Shown: piece by piece, positions 1 to 10,087 of the stretch
Layout of the letters: each line of letters begins with the position of its first letter
Numbering within the stretch: position 1 is the stretch's first letter
From: Levilactobacillus zymae
GTDB lineage: Bacteria > Bacillota > Bacilli > Lactobacillales > Lactobacillaceae
Reading direction: 5' to 3'
Length of the DNA stretch: 64,000 bases
NCBI RefSeq assembly: GCF_032190635.1
Contig: NZ_JAVLAS010000001.1
Coordinates: 2,046,001 to 2,110,000, forward strand
Translations under genes and position numbers: made by a program
The notes under the pieces: generated by a model
What the model was told of the DNA's origin: nothing
The model's database searches: none
The model's input: the letters and a program-made list of their open reading frames with translations, nothing else

Positions 1-315
1 CACAATCCAACGTAAGCCTAACGTGGTCCGACGGTCAGGACGAACTTCGATTGGCACTTGGTAGTTAGACCCACCAACCCGGCGTGCCTTAACTTCCAAG
101 ACTGGCATAACGTTCTTCATTGCTTCTTCGAAAGTTTCCACTGGATCATTACCAGTTTCGTTCTTAATGATGTCAAAGGCACCATAGATAATCTTCGTGG
201 AAGTCCCGCGTTTCCCATCCATCATCGTGTGGTTAATCAAACGAGTAACCAACTTTGAGTTGTAGATTGGATCAGGAAGGACTTCACGTTTTTGTACGTT
301 TCCTTTTCTAGGCAT
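1..315 (-). CDS. rpsG: 30S ribosomal protein S7 (partial)
   Basis: The first 105 codons of ribosomal protein S7, which nucleates folding of the 3' domain of 16S rRNA and lines the exit side of the small subunit; the rest lies beyond the left edge. The N-terminus [16 protein letters not shown] and the later [10 protein letters not shown] stretch are characteristic of S7. The ATG at 313-315 follows a strong AAGGAGG site. It lies 74 bases downstream of rpsL on the same strand, so it is the second gene of the str operon; fusA would be expected beyond the window. Confidence 0.97.
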   Translation of the reverse strand, partial: MPRKGNVQKREVLPDPIYNSKLVTRLINHTMMDGKRGTSTKIIYGAFDIIKNETGNDPVETFEEAMKNVMPVLEVKARRVGGSNYQVPIEVRPDRRTTLGLRWIV

Positions 316-389
316 TGTTTAATATCCTCCTTGAAGTAACTATGCTTAATAGCTGACGGCAACCGTGCAGCTATCGCACCGATTCTTGT

Positions 390-803
390 TTAGCCCTTAG
401 GCTTCTTAGTCCCGTACTTGGAACGACCTTGACGACGGTCAGTCACACCGGCCGTATCAAGCGCACCACGGACAATGTGGTAACGAACCCCAGGTAAATC
501 CTTTACCCGGCCCCCACGAATCAACACAACACTGTGTTCTTGCAGGTTGTGGCCAATCCCTGGGATGTAAGCAGTCACTTCAATTAAGTTGGACAAACGT
601 ACACGGGCGTATTTCCGTAAAGCTGAGTTAGGCTTCTTTGGCGTCATCGTACCCACACGAGTCGCCACGCCCCGCTTTTGAGGAGCTGGATTCTTAACTT
701 GAACCTTCTTGTAACTGTTATACCCGTAGTTTAAAGCTGGGGCATCTGATTTCGAACTTTTAGATTTACGACCTTTACGCACCAATTGGTTGATAGTAGG
801 CAT
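390..803 (-). CDS. rpsL: 30S ribosomal protein S12
   Basis: Ribosomal protein S12 (137 aa), part of the decoding centre and the classical site of streptomycin resistance. It is full length, with the conserved [11 protein letters not shown] and [11 protein letters not shown] blocks. The lysines whose substitution gives streptomycin resistance in other bacteria (in PKKPNSA and GRVKDLPG) are both present, so the gene looks wild type. It is the first gene of the str operon and is transcribed from the promoter at 980-1009 through a leader of about 170 bases. Confidence 0.98.
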   Translation of the reverse strand: MPTINQLVRKGRKSKSSKSDAPALNYGYNSYKKVQVKNPAPQKRGVATRVGTMTPKKPNSALRKYARVRLSNLIEVTAYIPGIGHNLQEHSVVLIRGGRVKDLPGVRYHIVRGALDTAGVTDRRQGRSKYGTKKPKG

Positions 804-972
804 CTAAATAGTCCTCCTTTCCATATCTTCTAGAATTTAAGTCCACACATCCAGGTGGTTCATTTTTTCTTAAAGAAAAAAGCCACCGAGAAAGGTGTCA
901 ATTGAAGTGTCCTCCTCGCCGTCCAGTCAGCATGTCTGGTAATTGTACCCGAGACCTGTCTGCGAAAAGCAC
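804..972 (-). promoter_or_regulatory. Untranslated leader of the str operon
   Basis: About 170 bases lie between the predicted transcription start and rpsL. The leader contains a short GC-containing hairpin followed by a T run (around 875-903 on the plus strand, read on the minus strand). This resembles a weak terminator or attenuator. I do not recognise a named riboswitch family; attenuation is an inference from the stem plus T run. Confidence 0.4.
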
Positions 973-979
973 CTTGAAT

Positions 980-1009
980 AGAATAACATGCCCCCTCCCC
1001 GCCTGTCAA
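980..1009 (-). promoter_or_regulatory. Promoter of the rpsL-rpsG (str) operon
   Basis: On the minus strand a perfect -35 TTGACA (1004-1009) is followed after 18 bases by -10 TATTCT (980-985). The spacer is unusually G-rich. It faces rpsL, the only downstream gene on that strand. Confidence 0.75.
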
Positions 1010-1078
1010 CTTGCTGTTGGGAAAAAACCGGCAAAGTTTTGGTGGCCTTTTTCGGAAATACGAGTGAGGTGATAGTTA

Positions 1079-1738
1079 ATGTTGCAGTTCTTACTCTTTG
1101 TCTATGGTAGTTGTCTAGGGTCATTTCTGTGTGCCGCAGCCAGCCGTTACGCGACCCACGATTCCTTACTCTTTCCCGCTTCTCATTGCGACTGGTGTTT
1201 AACGCCACTGGCTTACTGGCAGATGGTACCAGGCATTAGCTACTGGTGGTTACGGGGCCGTTGTGCCTATTGTCAATTTCCTATTCCCCCGGAAACCATC
1301 GTTACCGAGTTCGGTTGTGGCCTGCTCCTCGCAACTTGGCACCACCCGTTAGACACCTTCATGATTGGGTGGTTACTACTCTGGATCTACGCTGCTTTGT
1401 GTGACCTACGTACCCAAACTTTTCCCGCCTGGGTGGGCGCCGCCAGCTTCATCTTCGTTCCCCACGCCCCGACGTTCACCACAATTAGCTTACTATTGCT
1501 GGCTTACGGGGCGATTCGTTTAATCTGGCCACGGTGGCCTCACCCCTGGTTGGGCGATGGCGACTTAGAATTCATTAGTAGCTATTGGATTGCCTGGGGC
1601 TCTTTGGCCACTAGTCGCTGGCTGAGTACGGCTTGTCTCCTCGCGTGGCTAGTGCACCCACCCCGTTTGCATCAGCCATTTCCCTTCGTTCCGGCTTTGG
1701 TCGCGAGCGCCTGGCTATGGTGGGTGCTCCTTGCCTGA
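1079..1738 (+). CDS. comC: Prepilin peptidase / leader peptidase (type IV pilin-like)
   Basis: A 219-residue integral membrane aspartic protease that cleaves and may methylate leader peptides of type IV prepilin-like proteins; in Gram-positive bacteria it processes the ComG pseudopilins of the DNA-uptake machine. The N-terminal zinc-type CxxC pairs are visible (CDWC near residue 38, CAYC near 63), as are the two catalytic aspartates, one in the CDLRTQ segment near 107 and one in GDGD near 160, and several hydrophobic helices. It is convergent with rpoC and separated from it by a bidirectional terminator. No other competence gene is in the window, so the substrate is inferred. Confidence 0.85.
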   Translation: MLQFLLFVYGSCLGSFLCAAASRYATHDSLLFPASHCDWCLTPLAYWQMVPGISYWWLRGRCAYCQFPIPPETIVTEFGCGLLLATWHHPLDTFMIGWLLLWIYAALCDLRTQTFPAWVGAASFIFVPHAPTFTTISLLLLAYGAIRLIWPRWPHPWLGDGDLEFISSYWIAWGSLATSRWLSTACLLAWLVHPPRLHQPFPFVPALVASAWLWWVLLA

Positions 1739-1752
1739 TACCTGACACCAAA

Positions 1753-1790
1753 AAAAGAGCCACCCTGCCAATTGGTAGAGTGACTCTTTT
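1753..1790. terminator. Bidirectional terminator between comC and rpoC
   Basis: An AAAGAGCCAC...GTGACTCTTT hairpin with A and T runs on both sides, lying between the convergent ends of comC and rpoC; it can end transcription from both sides. Confidence 0.8.
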
Positions 1791-1813
1791 CGTGGCTTGC
1801 TCTCACGCAGAGA

Positions 1814-4800
1814 TTAAGCTTGGGAGTCTTCTTGCATTTGCTTTTCGAGGTCGCTGATTGAGTAAACGCCCTCCGTTGAAGCACTGCCGACTTCCTTGGG
1901 TTTGATCTGACGGTAATCTGGCATCCCAGTCCCGGCAGGAATAATCTTCCCAATGATCACATTTTCCTTCAGCCCAACTAACGGGTCGTTCTTCCCGCGG
2001 ATAGCCGCGTCGGTCAGAACCCGCGTCGTTTCTTGGAAGGAAGCGGCGGATAAGAAACTGTTGGTTTCCAAGGCCGCCTTGGTAATCCCGAGGATCACCG
2101 GACGCGCCGTCGCCGCAATCCCACCAGAAATCAACGTCTGGTAGTTAGCACGACGGAAGTCCTGAATATCCATCAGGGTCCCTGGTAAGACATCAGTGTC
2201 ACCTGGATCCATGATCCGGACCTTACGTAGCATCTGGCGAACCATGATTTCCACGTGCTTATCACTGATGGCCACACCTTGCATCCGGTAAACGCGTTGA
2301 ACTTCACCTAAAATGTAGGTTTCCGTTGATAACACGTCCCGAACCCGCAGTAATTCCTTCGGATCAACAGACCCGTAGTTTAACGCTGCCCCACGGTGGA
2401 TGAAGTCACCTTCTGTAATCCGCATCCGCGCCGTGATTGGTAACGTGTAACTCCGTGTATCGGCTTCACCCTTAATGGTAATTTCCTTAGTCCGTTCGGC
2501 CGGATTTTCCTCAATGGATTCAACCGTCCCCGTAACTTCGGTAATTTCCGCTTTTCCTTTAGGGTTCCGGGATTCAAATAATTCTTGAACACGAGGAAGC
2601 CCTTGGGTGATATCTTCGTTACCAGCCACACCACCGGTATGGAAGTTCCGCATGGTTAATTGCGTCCCTGGTTCACCGATAGACTGTGCGGCAACGGTCC
2701 CGACAGCTTCACCGACTTCAACTTCGTCACCGGTAGCCATGTTCCGACCATAACAGTGTTCGCAGACCCCGTGTTCCGTGTTACAAGTGAAGGCGGAACG
2801 AATCGTGACTTCTTGAACGCCGGCATCGACAATCTTTTGTGCGGTGTCTTCAACGATCATTTGGTTCTTCGGTACGATCACGTCACCGGTTTGCGGATCA
2901 ATGACGGACTTCTGGGTGTAACGACCCAAGATCCGGTCGTACAGTGGTTCGATCATTTCATTTCCATCAGTGATGGCCCGAATCTTCAAACCACGGTCAG
3001 TCCCACAGTCCTTTTCCCGAATAATCACGTCTTGCGCCACATCAACCAACCGCCGAGTCAGATAACCGGAGTTGGCAGTCTTCAAGGCCGTATCGGTCAT
3101 CCCTTTACGAGCCCCGTGGGTTGAAATGAACATTTCCATCACGGAAAGGCCTTCACGGAAGTTAGACGTGATTGGCAGTTCCATGATTTCACCGTTAGGC
3201 GCGGCCATCAAGCCCCGCATTCCGGCTAACTGCGTAAAGTTAGAAATGTTCCCCCGGGCACCAGAATCACTCATCATAAAGATTGGGTTCTGTTGTTCGA
3301 AACTGTGAATCAAGGCGTTTTGAATGTCGTCCTTGGCATCGTTCCAGATTCCAATGACCCGTTCGTAACGTTCGTGGTCGGTAATCAACCCACGCCGGAA
3401 TTGCTTCGTGACCGTCTTCACCTTTTTGTGGGCGTCGTCGATGATCACTGGCTTTTCCTTCAAGTCGGTGATGTCGGAAATTCCGACCGTTAACCCTGAC
3501 TTGGTGGATTCGTCGTACCCTAAGTCCTTGATCCGGTCCAACAACTTAGACGTTGCCGTCACTTTATATTGCTGGTAAACTGCCGCGATAATGTCGGACA
3601 AGAAGCCCTTCTTGAAAGGCCCGATCAGTTCGGCATTTTGGAGGTAGTCGTGAATATCTTCACCCGGTGCCAGGAAGTACTTGTCCGGCACGTAACCGTT
3701 CAAGTTGGTACTAGTTGGTTCGTTCAAGTATGGGAACGACTTCGGCAGGATGTTGTTAAAGATCAACTTTCCAACGGTCGTGACCATAATCTTTTGGCGT
3801 TGTTCGTCGGTAAATGGCTTGTCCGGCATCGAGGCCACTTGGACCCCCACGCGGGTGTGCCAATGAACTAACCCGTTTCGGTAAGCCAGCACCGCTTCGT
3901 TTAAGTCAGTGAAGATCATGCCTTCACCTTCACGGTTACTTTCTTCCATCGTCAGGTAATAGTTCCCGATAACCATATCTTGGGATGGCGCCACAACTGG
4001 TTTCCCAGAAGCCGGTGCCAGGATATGGTGCGCCGCTAACATCAGTAACCGCGCTTCGGCTTGTGCTTCGTCCGATAACGGTACGTGGATGGCCATTTGG
4101 TCCCCATCGAAATCGGCGTTGTAGGCTTCACAAGCCAGTGGGTGCAGCCGCATAGCCTTCCCACTTACCAGCACGGGTTCAAACGCTTGAATCCCTAACC
4201 GGTGAAGCGTAGGGGCCCGGTTCAACAGCACAGGGTGTTCCTTGATGACGTCTTCCAACACGTTAAACACGTCGTCTTCCTCACGGTCGATTTGGCGCTT
4301 AGCGTTCTTGATGTTGGAAGCCAACCCCCGGGCAACCAGTTCCTTCATGATGAATGGCCGGAATAATTCCAAAGCCATTGGGACTGGCAGACCCATTTGG
4401 TTGAACTTCAACGAAGGACCGACATCGATAACGGAACGACCAGAGTAGTCGACCCGCTTACCCAGTAGGTTTTGCCGGAACCGTCCTTGCTTCCCTTTCA
4501 ACATGTGTGACAGGGACTTCAGTGGCCGGTTACCAGGACCAGCAACTGGACGACCCCGCCGCCCATTATCGATCAAAGCATCGACGGCTTCTTGTAACAT
4601 CCGCTTTTCGTTTTGCACGATGATGCCTGGTGCGTTTAAATCAAGCAAGCGCTTGAGCCGGCTGTTCCGGTTGATGACCCGGCGATACAGGTCGTTTAAG
4701 TCGGACGTCGCAAAACGTCCCCCTTCCAACTGGACCATCGGCCGCAAGTCAGGCGGAATGACCGGAATCGCGTCCATGACCATCCATTCCGGACGGTTAC

Positions 4801-5461
4801 CCGACGTGACGAAGGCTTCCAAGATGTCCAAACGACGAACGGCCCGCGTCCGCTTCTGGCCAGTGGCTTCCTTCAATTCTTCCTTTAATTCCTTAACTTC
4901 TTTATCCAAATCTACGGCCATCAATAACTTCTTGATGGCTTCGGCACCCATTTCAGCCTTGAAGGCCTTGGAGCCGTATTCGGCGAGCTTATCACGGTAG
5001 TCCCGTTCGGACAGTAATTGCTTACGTTCCAGAGCGGTATCACCAGGATCTAAGACCACGTAGGAAGCAAAGTAGATAATTTCTTCCAACGCCCGCGGAC
5101 TCATGTCCAGGACCAAACCCATTCGACTTGGGATCCCTTTAAAGTACCAGATGTGCGTTACTGGAGCAGCCAGTTCAATGTGGCCCATCCGTTCCCGGCG
5201 AACCTTAGAACGGGTAACTTCAACCCCACAACGGTCACAAACGACACCCTTGTAACGGATACGTTTGTATTTCCCACAAGCACATTCCCAGTCCTTAGTA
5301 GGACCGAAGATGCGTTCGTCGAACAGACCGTCTTTTTCCGGCTTCAACGTCCGGTAGTTAATGGTTTCTGGCTTTTTGACTTCACCGTAAGACCAACTAC
5401 GGATCTTATCGGGTGAGGCGAGTCCGATCTGCATGCTTTCGAACTTATTGACATCGACCAA
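1814..5461 (-). CDS. rpoC: DNA-directed RNA polymerase subunit beta'
   Basis: The beta' subunit (1215 aa), which carries the active-site magnesium and half of the DNA clamp. The N-terminal zinc-ribbon cysteines (CACGKY...CDRCG, about residues 60-78), the catalytic NADFDGDQM motif near residue 450 and the C-terminal clamp segments are all present, and the reading frame is intact. Translation starts at TTG (5459-5461), eight bases after a GGAGG site, as in related lactobacilli ([11 protein letters not shown]). It lies 21 bases downstream of rpoB in the same operon and ends at the terminator shared with comC. Confidence 0.98.
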   Translation of the reverse strand: MVDVNKFESMQIGLASPDKIRSWSYGEVKKPETINYRTLKPEKDGLFDERIFGPTKDWECACGKYKRIRYKGVVCDRCGVEVTRSKVRRERMGHIELAAPVTHIWYFKGIPSRMGLVLDMSPRALEEIIYFASYVVLDPGDTALERKQLLSERDYRDKLAEYGSKAFKAEMGAEAIKKLLMAVDLDKEVKELKEELKEATGQKRTRAVRRLDILEAFVTSGNRPEWMVMDAIPVIPPDLRPMVQLEGGRFATSDLNDLYRRVINRNSRLKRLLDLNAPGIIVQNEKRMLQEAVDALIDNGRRGRPVAGPGNRPLKSLSHMLKGKQGRFRQNLLGKRVDYSGRSVIDVGPSLKFNQMGLPVPMALELFRPFIMKELVARGLASNIKNAKRQIDREEDDVFNVLEDVIKEHPVLLNRAPTLHRLGIQAFEPVLVSGKAMRLHPLACEAYNADFDGDQMAIHVPLSDEAQAEARLLMLAAHHILAPASGKPVVAPSQDMVIGNYYLTMEESNREGEGMIFTDLNEAVLAYRNGLVHWHTRVGVQVASMPDKPFTDEQRQKIMVTTVGKLIFNNILPKSFPYLNEPTSTNLNGYVPDKYFLAPGEDIHDYLQNAELIGPFKKGFLSDIIAAVYQQYKVTATSKLLDRIKDLGYDESTKSGLTVGISDITDLKEKPVIIDDAHKKVKTVTKQFRRGLITDHERYERVIGIWNDAKDDIQNALIHSFEQQNPIFMMSDSGARGNISNFTQLAGMRGLMAAPNGEIMELPITSNFREGLSVMEMFISTHGARKGMTDTALKTANSGYLTRRLVDVAQDVIIREKDCGTDRGLKIRAITDGNEMIEPLYDRILGRYTQKSVIDPQTGDVIVPKNQMIVEDTAQKIVDAGVQEVTIRSAFTCNTEHGVCEHCYGRNMATGDEVEVGEAVGTVAAQSIGEPGTQLTMRNFHTGGVAGNEDITQGLPRVQELFESRNPKGKAEITEVTGTVESIEENPAERTKEITIKGEADTRSYTLPITARMRITEGDFIHRGAALNYGSVDPKELLRVRDVLSTETYILGEVQRVYRMQGVAISDKHVEIMVRQMLRKVRIMDPGDTDVLPGTLMDIQDFRRANYQTLISGGIAATARPVILGITKAALETNSFLSAASFQETTRVLTDAAIRGKNDPLVGLKENVIIGKIIPAGTGMPDYRQIKPKEVGSASTEGVYSISDLEKQMQEDSQA

Positions 5462-5482
5462 AGAAGCGACCTCCCTTATGAA

Positions 5483-8400
5483 TTAATCTTGCGTATTCGG
5501 TTGACTCTCGTTTTGTGGTGCTGTCGTCTTGGCATCCTTGCTATCACTAGCTTGGGCCTTACGTTGTTCTTCTTGCTGTTGGGCATACTTGCTCAACGCA
5601 TCAACGTTAACGACGTCATCGTCTTCATCGTCCATGTCGCGTAATTCGATCTCTTCGTTGTTACCGTTCAAGACCTTCATATCCAAACCAAGGGATTGAA
5701 GTTCCTTCACCAGCACACGGAAGGATTCTGGCACGCCTGGCTTTGGAATCGGATCGCCCTTCACGATGGCTTCGTAAGTCTTCACCCGGCCGACAACGTC
5801 ATCGGACTTGTAGGTTAAGATTTCTTGCAACGTGTAAGCTGCCCCGTAGGCTTCCAAAGCCCAAACTTCCATTTCACCGAAACGCTGACCACCAAATTGC
5901 GCTTTCCCACCAAGGGGTTGTTGCGTAACCAGGGAGTAAGGTCCAATGGAACGAGCGTGCATCTTGTCGTCGACCATGTGGGCCAACTTCAAGTAGTTCA
6001 TGACCCCAACGGCAACCCGCTTATCAAACGGTTCACCCGTCCGGCCATCGTACAAGACCGTCTTGGCATCGGAGGCCATACCAGCTTCCTTAACGGCGTC
6101 CCAGATATCAGAATCTTGGGCCCCATCGAAGACCGGTGTTGCCATGTGAATGCCTAACTTGCGTGCGGCCATCCCTAAATGCAATTCGAGCACTTGCCCG
6201 ATGTTCATCCGGGAAGGCACACCCATGGGACTCAACATGATATCAATTGGTGTCCCATCTGGCATGTACGGCATATCTTCTTGTGGAATGACGATGGAAA
6301 CCGTCCCTTTGTTCCCGTGACGACCGGACATCTTGTCACCAACCTGCAGCTTACGCTTTTGGGCGATGTAGACCCGGACCATCATGTTCACGCCAGGCGA
6401 TAATTCGTCCCCGTTTTCACGGGTAAAGATCTTCACGTCTTGGATGATCCCGCCACCACCGTGAGGAACCTTCAGTGACGTATCCCGGACTTCACGAGCC
6501 TTTTCACCAAAGATGGCGTGTAACAGCCGTTCTTCGGCGGAAAGTTCCGTGACCCCTTTAGGCGTCACTTTCCCAACTAAGATGTCCCCGTCTTGAACTT
6601 CGGCACCGATCCGGATAATTCCGTCTTCGTCCAAGTTCTTCAAGGCGTCTTCACCCACGTTAGGGATTTCACGCGTCATTTCTTCCGGTCCGAGCTTCGT
6701 GTCACGAGCTTCGGATTCGTATTCTTCAATGTGAATTGACGTGTAGACGTCATCCCGAACTAACCGTTCGTTAATCGCAATGGCATCTTCGAAGTTGTAC
6801 CCTTGCCAAGTCATGAAGGCAACCAGTGGGTTTTGCCCTAAGGCTAATTCCCCATTTTCCATGGAAGGCCCATCGGCAATCACTTCGTCGTTATCGACGT
6901 GGTCGCCGACCTTAACGATTGGCCGTTGGTTGTAGTTCTTCCCACCGTTAGACCGGCGGAACTTCATCAACTTGTAAGTGTCCAACGCCCCGTCTTCACG
7001 CCGCACGCGAATTTCACGAGCGTCGACGTATTCAACGGTTCCGTCATGTTGACTGATCATGGCAACCCCAGAGTCATGGGCGGCCTTGTATTCAATCCCC
7101 GTCCCAATCAATGGTGCGTGTGGGTCCAGCAATGGCACAGCTTGCCGTTGCATGTTGGCCCCCATCAGCGCCCGGTTGGAGTCATCGTTTTCCAAGAAAG
7201 GAATACATGCCGTGGCCACCGCAACAACTTGCTTAGGCGACACATCCATGTAGTCAATCCGGTCGGCGGTAGTTTCAATGTTTTCGGACTTAGCCCGCGC
7301 CATGATCGTGTCCGTGTCAAACGACCCATCGTCTTTCAACGGCGTGTTCGCTTGAGCCACGACGTAATTATCTTCTTCATCGGCCGTCAGGTAATCGATC
7401 TTGTCGGTTACCTTGTGCGTTCCCCAGGAAACCCGACGGTATGGTGTTTCAATGAACCCATACTTATTAACTCGCGCGTAACTGGACAACGAGTTAATCA
7501 GCCCGATGTTCGGGCCTTCAGGCGTTTCAATCGGGCACATCCGACCGTAGTGGGTGTAGTGCACGTCCCGGACTTCATAACCGGCCCGGTCACGCGTCAA
7601 CCCACCAGGTCCTAAGGCGGACAACCGACGCTTATGCGTCAATTCGCCCAACGGGTTGGTTTGGTCCATGAATTGTGACAGTTGGGAAGACCCAAAGAAT
7701 TCCTTGATGGACGCCACAACTGGTCGAATGTTGATCAGCTGTTGGGGGGTCACCGTAGCGGCGTCTTGAATGGACATCCGTTCACGGACCACCCGTTCCA
7801 TCCGGGATAACCCGATCCGGAATTGGTTTTGGAGTAATTCACCCACGGAACGAATCCGCCGGTTCCCCAAGTGGTCAATATCGTCGGTGTTGCCGATGCC
7901 GATTTGGAGATCGAAGAAGTAGTTCATGGATGCAATGATGTCGGCTGGACGAATGTGCTTCAGCTTCAAGTCAATGTTCCCATTCCCAATAACGGGTACT
8001 TCTTGTTCCGGATCGTCAGGGGATTGCACCTTGATGATTTGTAATTTCAAAGGTTCGGTGACGACGGCTTCGTCAGATGGTTGGAAAGTCACCATCTTAA
8101 AGTCGTCGCGATCCAGGTAAGGCGCCAAGTTCTTCATGACGTCCTTATCCACCGTCGTGCCCTTTTGCACGATGACTTCACCAGTATCCGGATCAGCCAA
8201 CGTTTCGGCTAAGGTCAGACCCAATAACCGGGTCTTTAAGCTCAGCTTCTTGTTGGTCTTGTAACGACCAACGGGTGCCATGTCGTAACGCTTCGGGTCA
8301 AAGAACCGGGCCGTCAACAGACTCCGTGAAGAGTCCGCCGTCTTCGGTTCACCTGGCCGCAAGCGTTCGTAGATATCCTTCAAGGATTCTTCGACCCGTG

Positions 8401-9103
8401 AGTCGTCGGTATTCTTGTGGATATCCTTTTCCAAAGTGGCCATCAGGCTTTCGTTATCGCCCAAGATGTCCAAAATTTCGTCATCGGAGCCAAACCCTAA
8501 GGCCCGAACTAATTCGGTCATCGGGATCTTCCGGGTCCGGTCAATCCGGACGTAGGAAATGTTCTTGGCGTCGGTTTCGAATTCCAACCAAGCTCCCCGG
8601 TTAGGAATAACCGTGGCGCCAAAGATGGTCCGGCCGTTCTTATCGGTATCTTCATTAAAGTAAACGCCTGGCGAACGAACTAATTGGGAAACAATTACCC
8701 GTTCTGCCCCATTAATAATGAAAGTTCCTTGGTGCGTCATTAATGGGAAGTCGCCGAAGAAGACATCTTGAGACTTGATTTCGCCCGTTTCGTGGTTCGT
8801 TAGTCGTAAGGTGACGTGTAACGGTGCTGAATAGTTGGCGTCATGTTCCCGCGCTTCATCCACCGAATATTTAGGTTCTAATAATTGATAATCAACAAAC
8901 TCTAACGAAAGGTTTCCTTGAAAATCCTCGATTGGCATGATGTCATCGAACATATCACGTAACCCTTCATCGAGGAACCAATTATAGGAATTGGTTTGAA
9001 TCTCGATCAAGTTAGGTAAGTCCAGAACTTCCTTGATCCGTGAATAGCTACGACGCGTACGGTGTTTCCCGTATTTCACTAAGTGTCCTGCCAAGTTGTT
9101 CAC
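5483..9103 (-). CDS. rpoB: DNA-directed RNA polymerase subunit beta
   Basis: The beta subunit of RNA polymerase (about 1205 aa). The rifampicin-binding region ([10 protein letters not shown]...[12 protein letters not shown]) has the wild-type sequence, so no rifampicin-resistance change is seen. The catalytic-region motif GRHGNKG and the C-terminal [22 protein letters not shown] blocks are conserved. The tail is acidic and low in complexity. The open frame begins with GTG at 9101-9103 directly against the AGGAGA site. A TTG three codons later is better spaced, and rpoB in other Firmicutes also uses TTG, so the true start may be 9094. Confidence 0.98.
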   Translation of the reverse strand: MNNLAGHLVKYGKHRTRRSYSRIKEVLDLPNLIEIQTNSYNWFLDEGLRDMFDDIMPIEDFQGNLSLEFVDYQLLEPKYSVDEAREHDANYSAPLHVTLRLTNHETGEIKSQDVFFGDFPLMTHQGTFIINGAERVIVSQLVRSPGVYFNEDTDKNGRTIFGATVIPNRGAWLEFETDAKNISYVRIDRTRKIPMTELVRALGFGSDDEILDILGDNESLMATLEKDIHKNTDDSRVEESLKDIYERLRPGEPKTADSSRSLLTARFFDPKRYDMAPVGRYKTNKKLSLKTRLLGLTLAETLADPDTGEVIVQKGTTVDKDVMKNLAPYLDRDDFKMVTFQPSDEAVVTEPLKLQIIKVQSPDDPEQEVPVIGNGNIDLKLKHIRPADIIASMNYFFDLQIGIGNTDDIDHLGNRRIRSVGELLQNQFRIGLSRMERVVRERMSIQDAATVTPQQLINIRPVVASIKEFFGSSQLSQFMDQTNPLGELTHKRRLSALGPGGLTRDRAGYEVRDVHYTHYGRMCPIETPEGPNIGLINSLSSYARVNKYGFIETPYRRVSWGTHKVTDKIDYLTADEEDNYVVAQANTPLKDDGSFDTDTIMARAKSENIETTADRIDYMDVSPKQVVAVATACIPFLENDDSNRALMGANMQRQAVPLLDPHAPLIGTGIEYKAAHDSGVAMISQHDGTVEYVDAREIRVRREDGALDTYKLMKFRRSNGGKNYNQRPIVKVGDHVDNDEVIADGPSMENGELALGQNPLVAFMTWQGYNFEDAIAINERLVRDDVYTSIHIEEYESEARDTKLGPEEMTREIPNVGEDALKNLDEDGIIRIGAEVQDGDILVGKVTPKGVTELSAEERLLHAIFGEKAREVRDTSLKVPHGGGGIIQDVKIFTRENGDELSPGVNMMVRVYIAQKRKLQVGDKMSGRHGNKGTVSIVIPQEDMPYMPDGTPIDIMLSPMGVPSRMNIGQVLELHLGMAARKLGIHMATPVFDGAQDSDIWDAVKEAGMASDAKTVLYDGRTGEPFDKRVAVGVMNYLKLAHMVDDKMHARSIGPYSLVTQQPLGGKAQFGGQRFGEMEVWALEAYGAAYTLQEILTYKSDDVVGRVKTYEAIVKGDPIPKPGVPESFRVLVKELQSLGLDMKVLNGNNEEIELRDMDDEDDDVVNVDALSKYAQQQEEQRKAQASDSKDAKTTAPQNESQPNTQD

Positions 9104-9283
9104 CTCTCCTATTTATTCTGTGACTGGCCAAACCGAATATTACATTTAGATTACAAATGCTTTTTTTCTCGGTTTTTTGGCAAAAAAAATCCAAAAACAA
9201 ATCAAAATTTGCTTTTGGCTTCTTATAGTGGGTGCACCGGACAATAGATCGGCTACCCCAATTTCAGTTCACAGTTGCATACA
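9104..9283 (-). promoter_or_regulatory. rpoB leader with AT-rich hairpin (possible Lacto-rpoB-type RNA)
   Basis: A leader of about 180 bases separates the promoter from rpoB. At 9191-9218 it holds an 11-bp hairpin with CCAAAA/TTTTGG arms and a six-base loop, followed on the RNA by a run of eight U. A conserved structure called the Lacto-rpoB motif has been described upstream of rpoB in lactobacilli. Position and group fit, but I could not align the motif, so the assignment is tentative. Confidence 0.45.
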
Positions 9284-9289
9284 GATGAT

Positions 9290-9318
9290 ATAGTACAAAA
9301 CTAATGCCGGATTGTCAA
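9290..9318 (-). promoter_or_regulatory. Promoter of the rpoBC operon
   Basis: Minus-strand -35 TTGACA (9313-9318), 17-base spacer, -10 TACTAT (9290-9295). Near-consensus spacing and sequence, facing rpoB. Confidence 0.8.
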
Positions 9319-9328
9319 GATATTATGC

Positions 9329-9934
9329 TTACTTTTCCGTGGCAATCCCAAACAAGATTAACCGGAGCAGAATGACGATTTGCTCGTGCTTCGACGCATC
9401 CGCCGGCCCCACCTGGTGGAAGTTGTTAAATAACGGACTCAGACTAGTCAGGTAAAACGAAGCCGCCTCGCGCGATGTCAGGTGTGGTCGCAACGTCACG
9501 AGACCCAAATCAAAGAACGCCGCTAGCGGTGTCAGGTAGTCCGCCATCAACAACTGTCCCAATTGCCCCTTATTACTCGGGGCTAGGTACCGGAAACTCC
9601 CGTGCAAAACGCTAAACACGTCCCGGGGATGAACGGCCAGTAGAACCTCAGTTACCGCCGCCAACGCCTCAACGGGATCCGTCAGGTGGCCGGCCTGAAC
9701 CCGGGTATTAACCTGCGTAATTCCGGTTTTGGTTTCTTGTCCCACTTCCTTCACCACCGCCAAGAAGATGGCCTCCTTATCGCTAAAGTGGTGATAGAGC
9801 GCCGGCTGAGTGATGCCGACCTGCCGAGCAATCTCCCGTGTCGACGTGGCTTGATACCCGCGCGACAAGAATTGCTCCCGGGCCGCCGCTAGAATCGCCG
9901 CGTGCGTTTGGGTTAGTTGCTCTTTTCTTTTCAT
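9329..9934 (-). CDS. TetR/AcrR family transcriptional regulator
   Basis: A helix-turn-helix repressor of about 201 aa. The N-terminal TetR DNA-binding domain is clear: ILAAAREQFLSRGYQ, then TSTREIARQVGITQPALYHHFSDKEAIF over roughly residues 15-60. The C-terminal two-thirds is a helical ligand-binding domain that I cannot assign to a ligand. The ATG at 9932-9934 gives the canonical start MKRKEQL; another ATG seven codons upstream (9955) is possible, though neither has a strong ribosome site. It sits alone between rpoB and clpC, with no adjacent transporter to suggest a target. Confidence 0.85.
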   Translation of the reverse strand: MKRKEQLTQTHAAILAAAREQFLSRGYQATSTREIARQVGITQPALYHHFSDKEAIFLAVVKEVGQETKTGITQVNTRVQAGHLTDPVEALAAVTEVLLAVHPRDVFSVLHGSFRYLAPSNKGQLGQLLMADYLTPLAAFFDLGLVTLRPHLTSREAASFYLTSLSPLFNNFHQVGPADASKHEQIVILLRLILFGIATEK

Positions 9935-9999
9935 CCCGTTGTCCGTTCCCTTCATTCTAAATTAATGTCAGTTTACCACACCTCCGGACCAACCAAAAG

Positions 10000-10036
10000 A
10001 GCAGCCCCACTGAGAAGGTTACCCAGTAGGACTGCT
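10000..10036 (-). terminator. Terminator of the ctsR-clpC operon
   Basis: AGCAGTCCTACTGGG / AGTGGGGCTGCT hairpin followed by CTTTT on the minus strand, shortly after the clpC stop. Confidence 0.75.
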
Positions 10037-10087
10037 GTTGATAAAACAATTTTAATTGATTAATTTAATCCTTCGGTGTTCCGGCAA

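Noticed and set aside
1953-9000. Long open frames opposite rpoB and rpoC
   Set aside because: They are shadows of highly biased codons on the other strand; none has a fitting ribosome site or domain.
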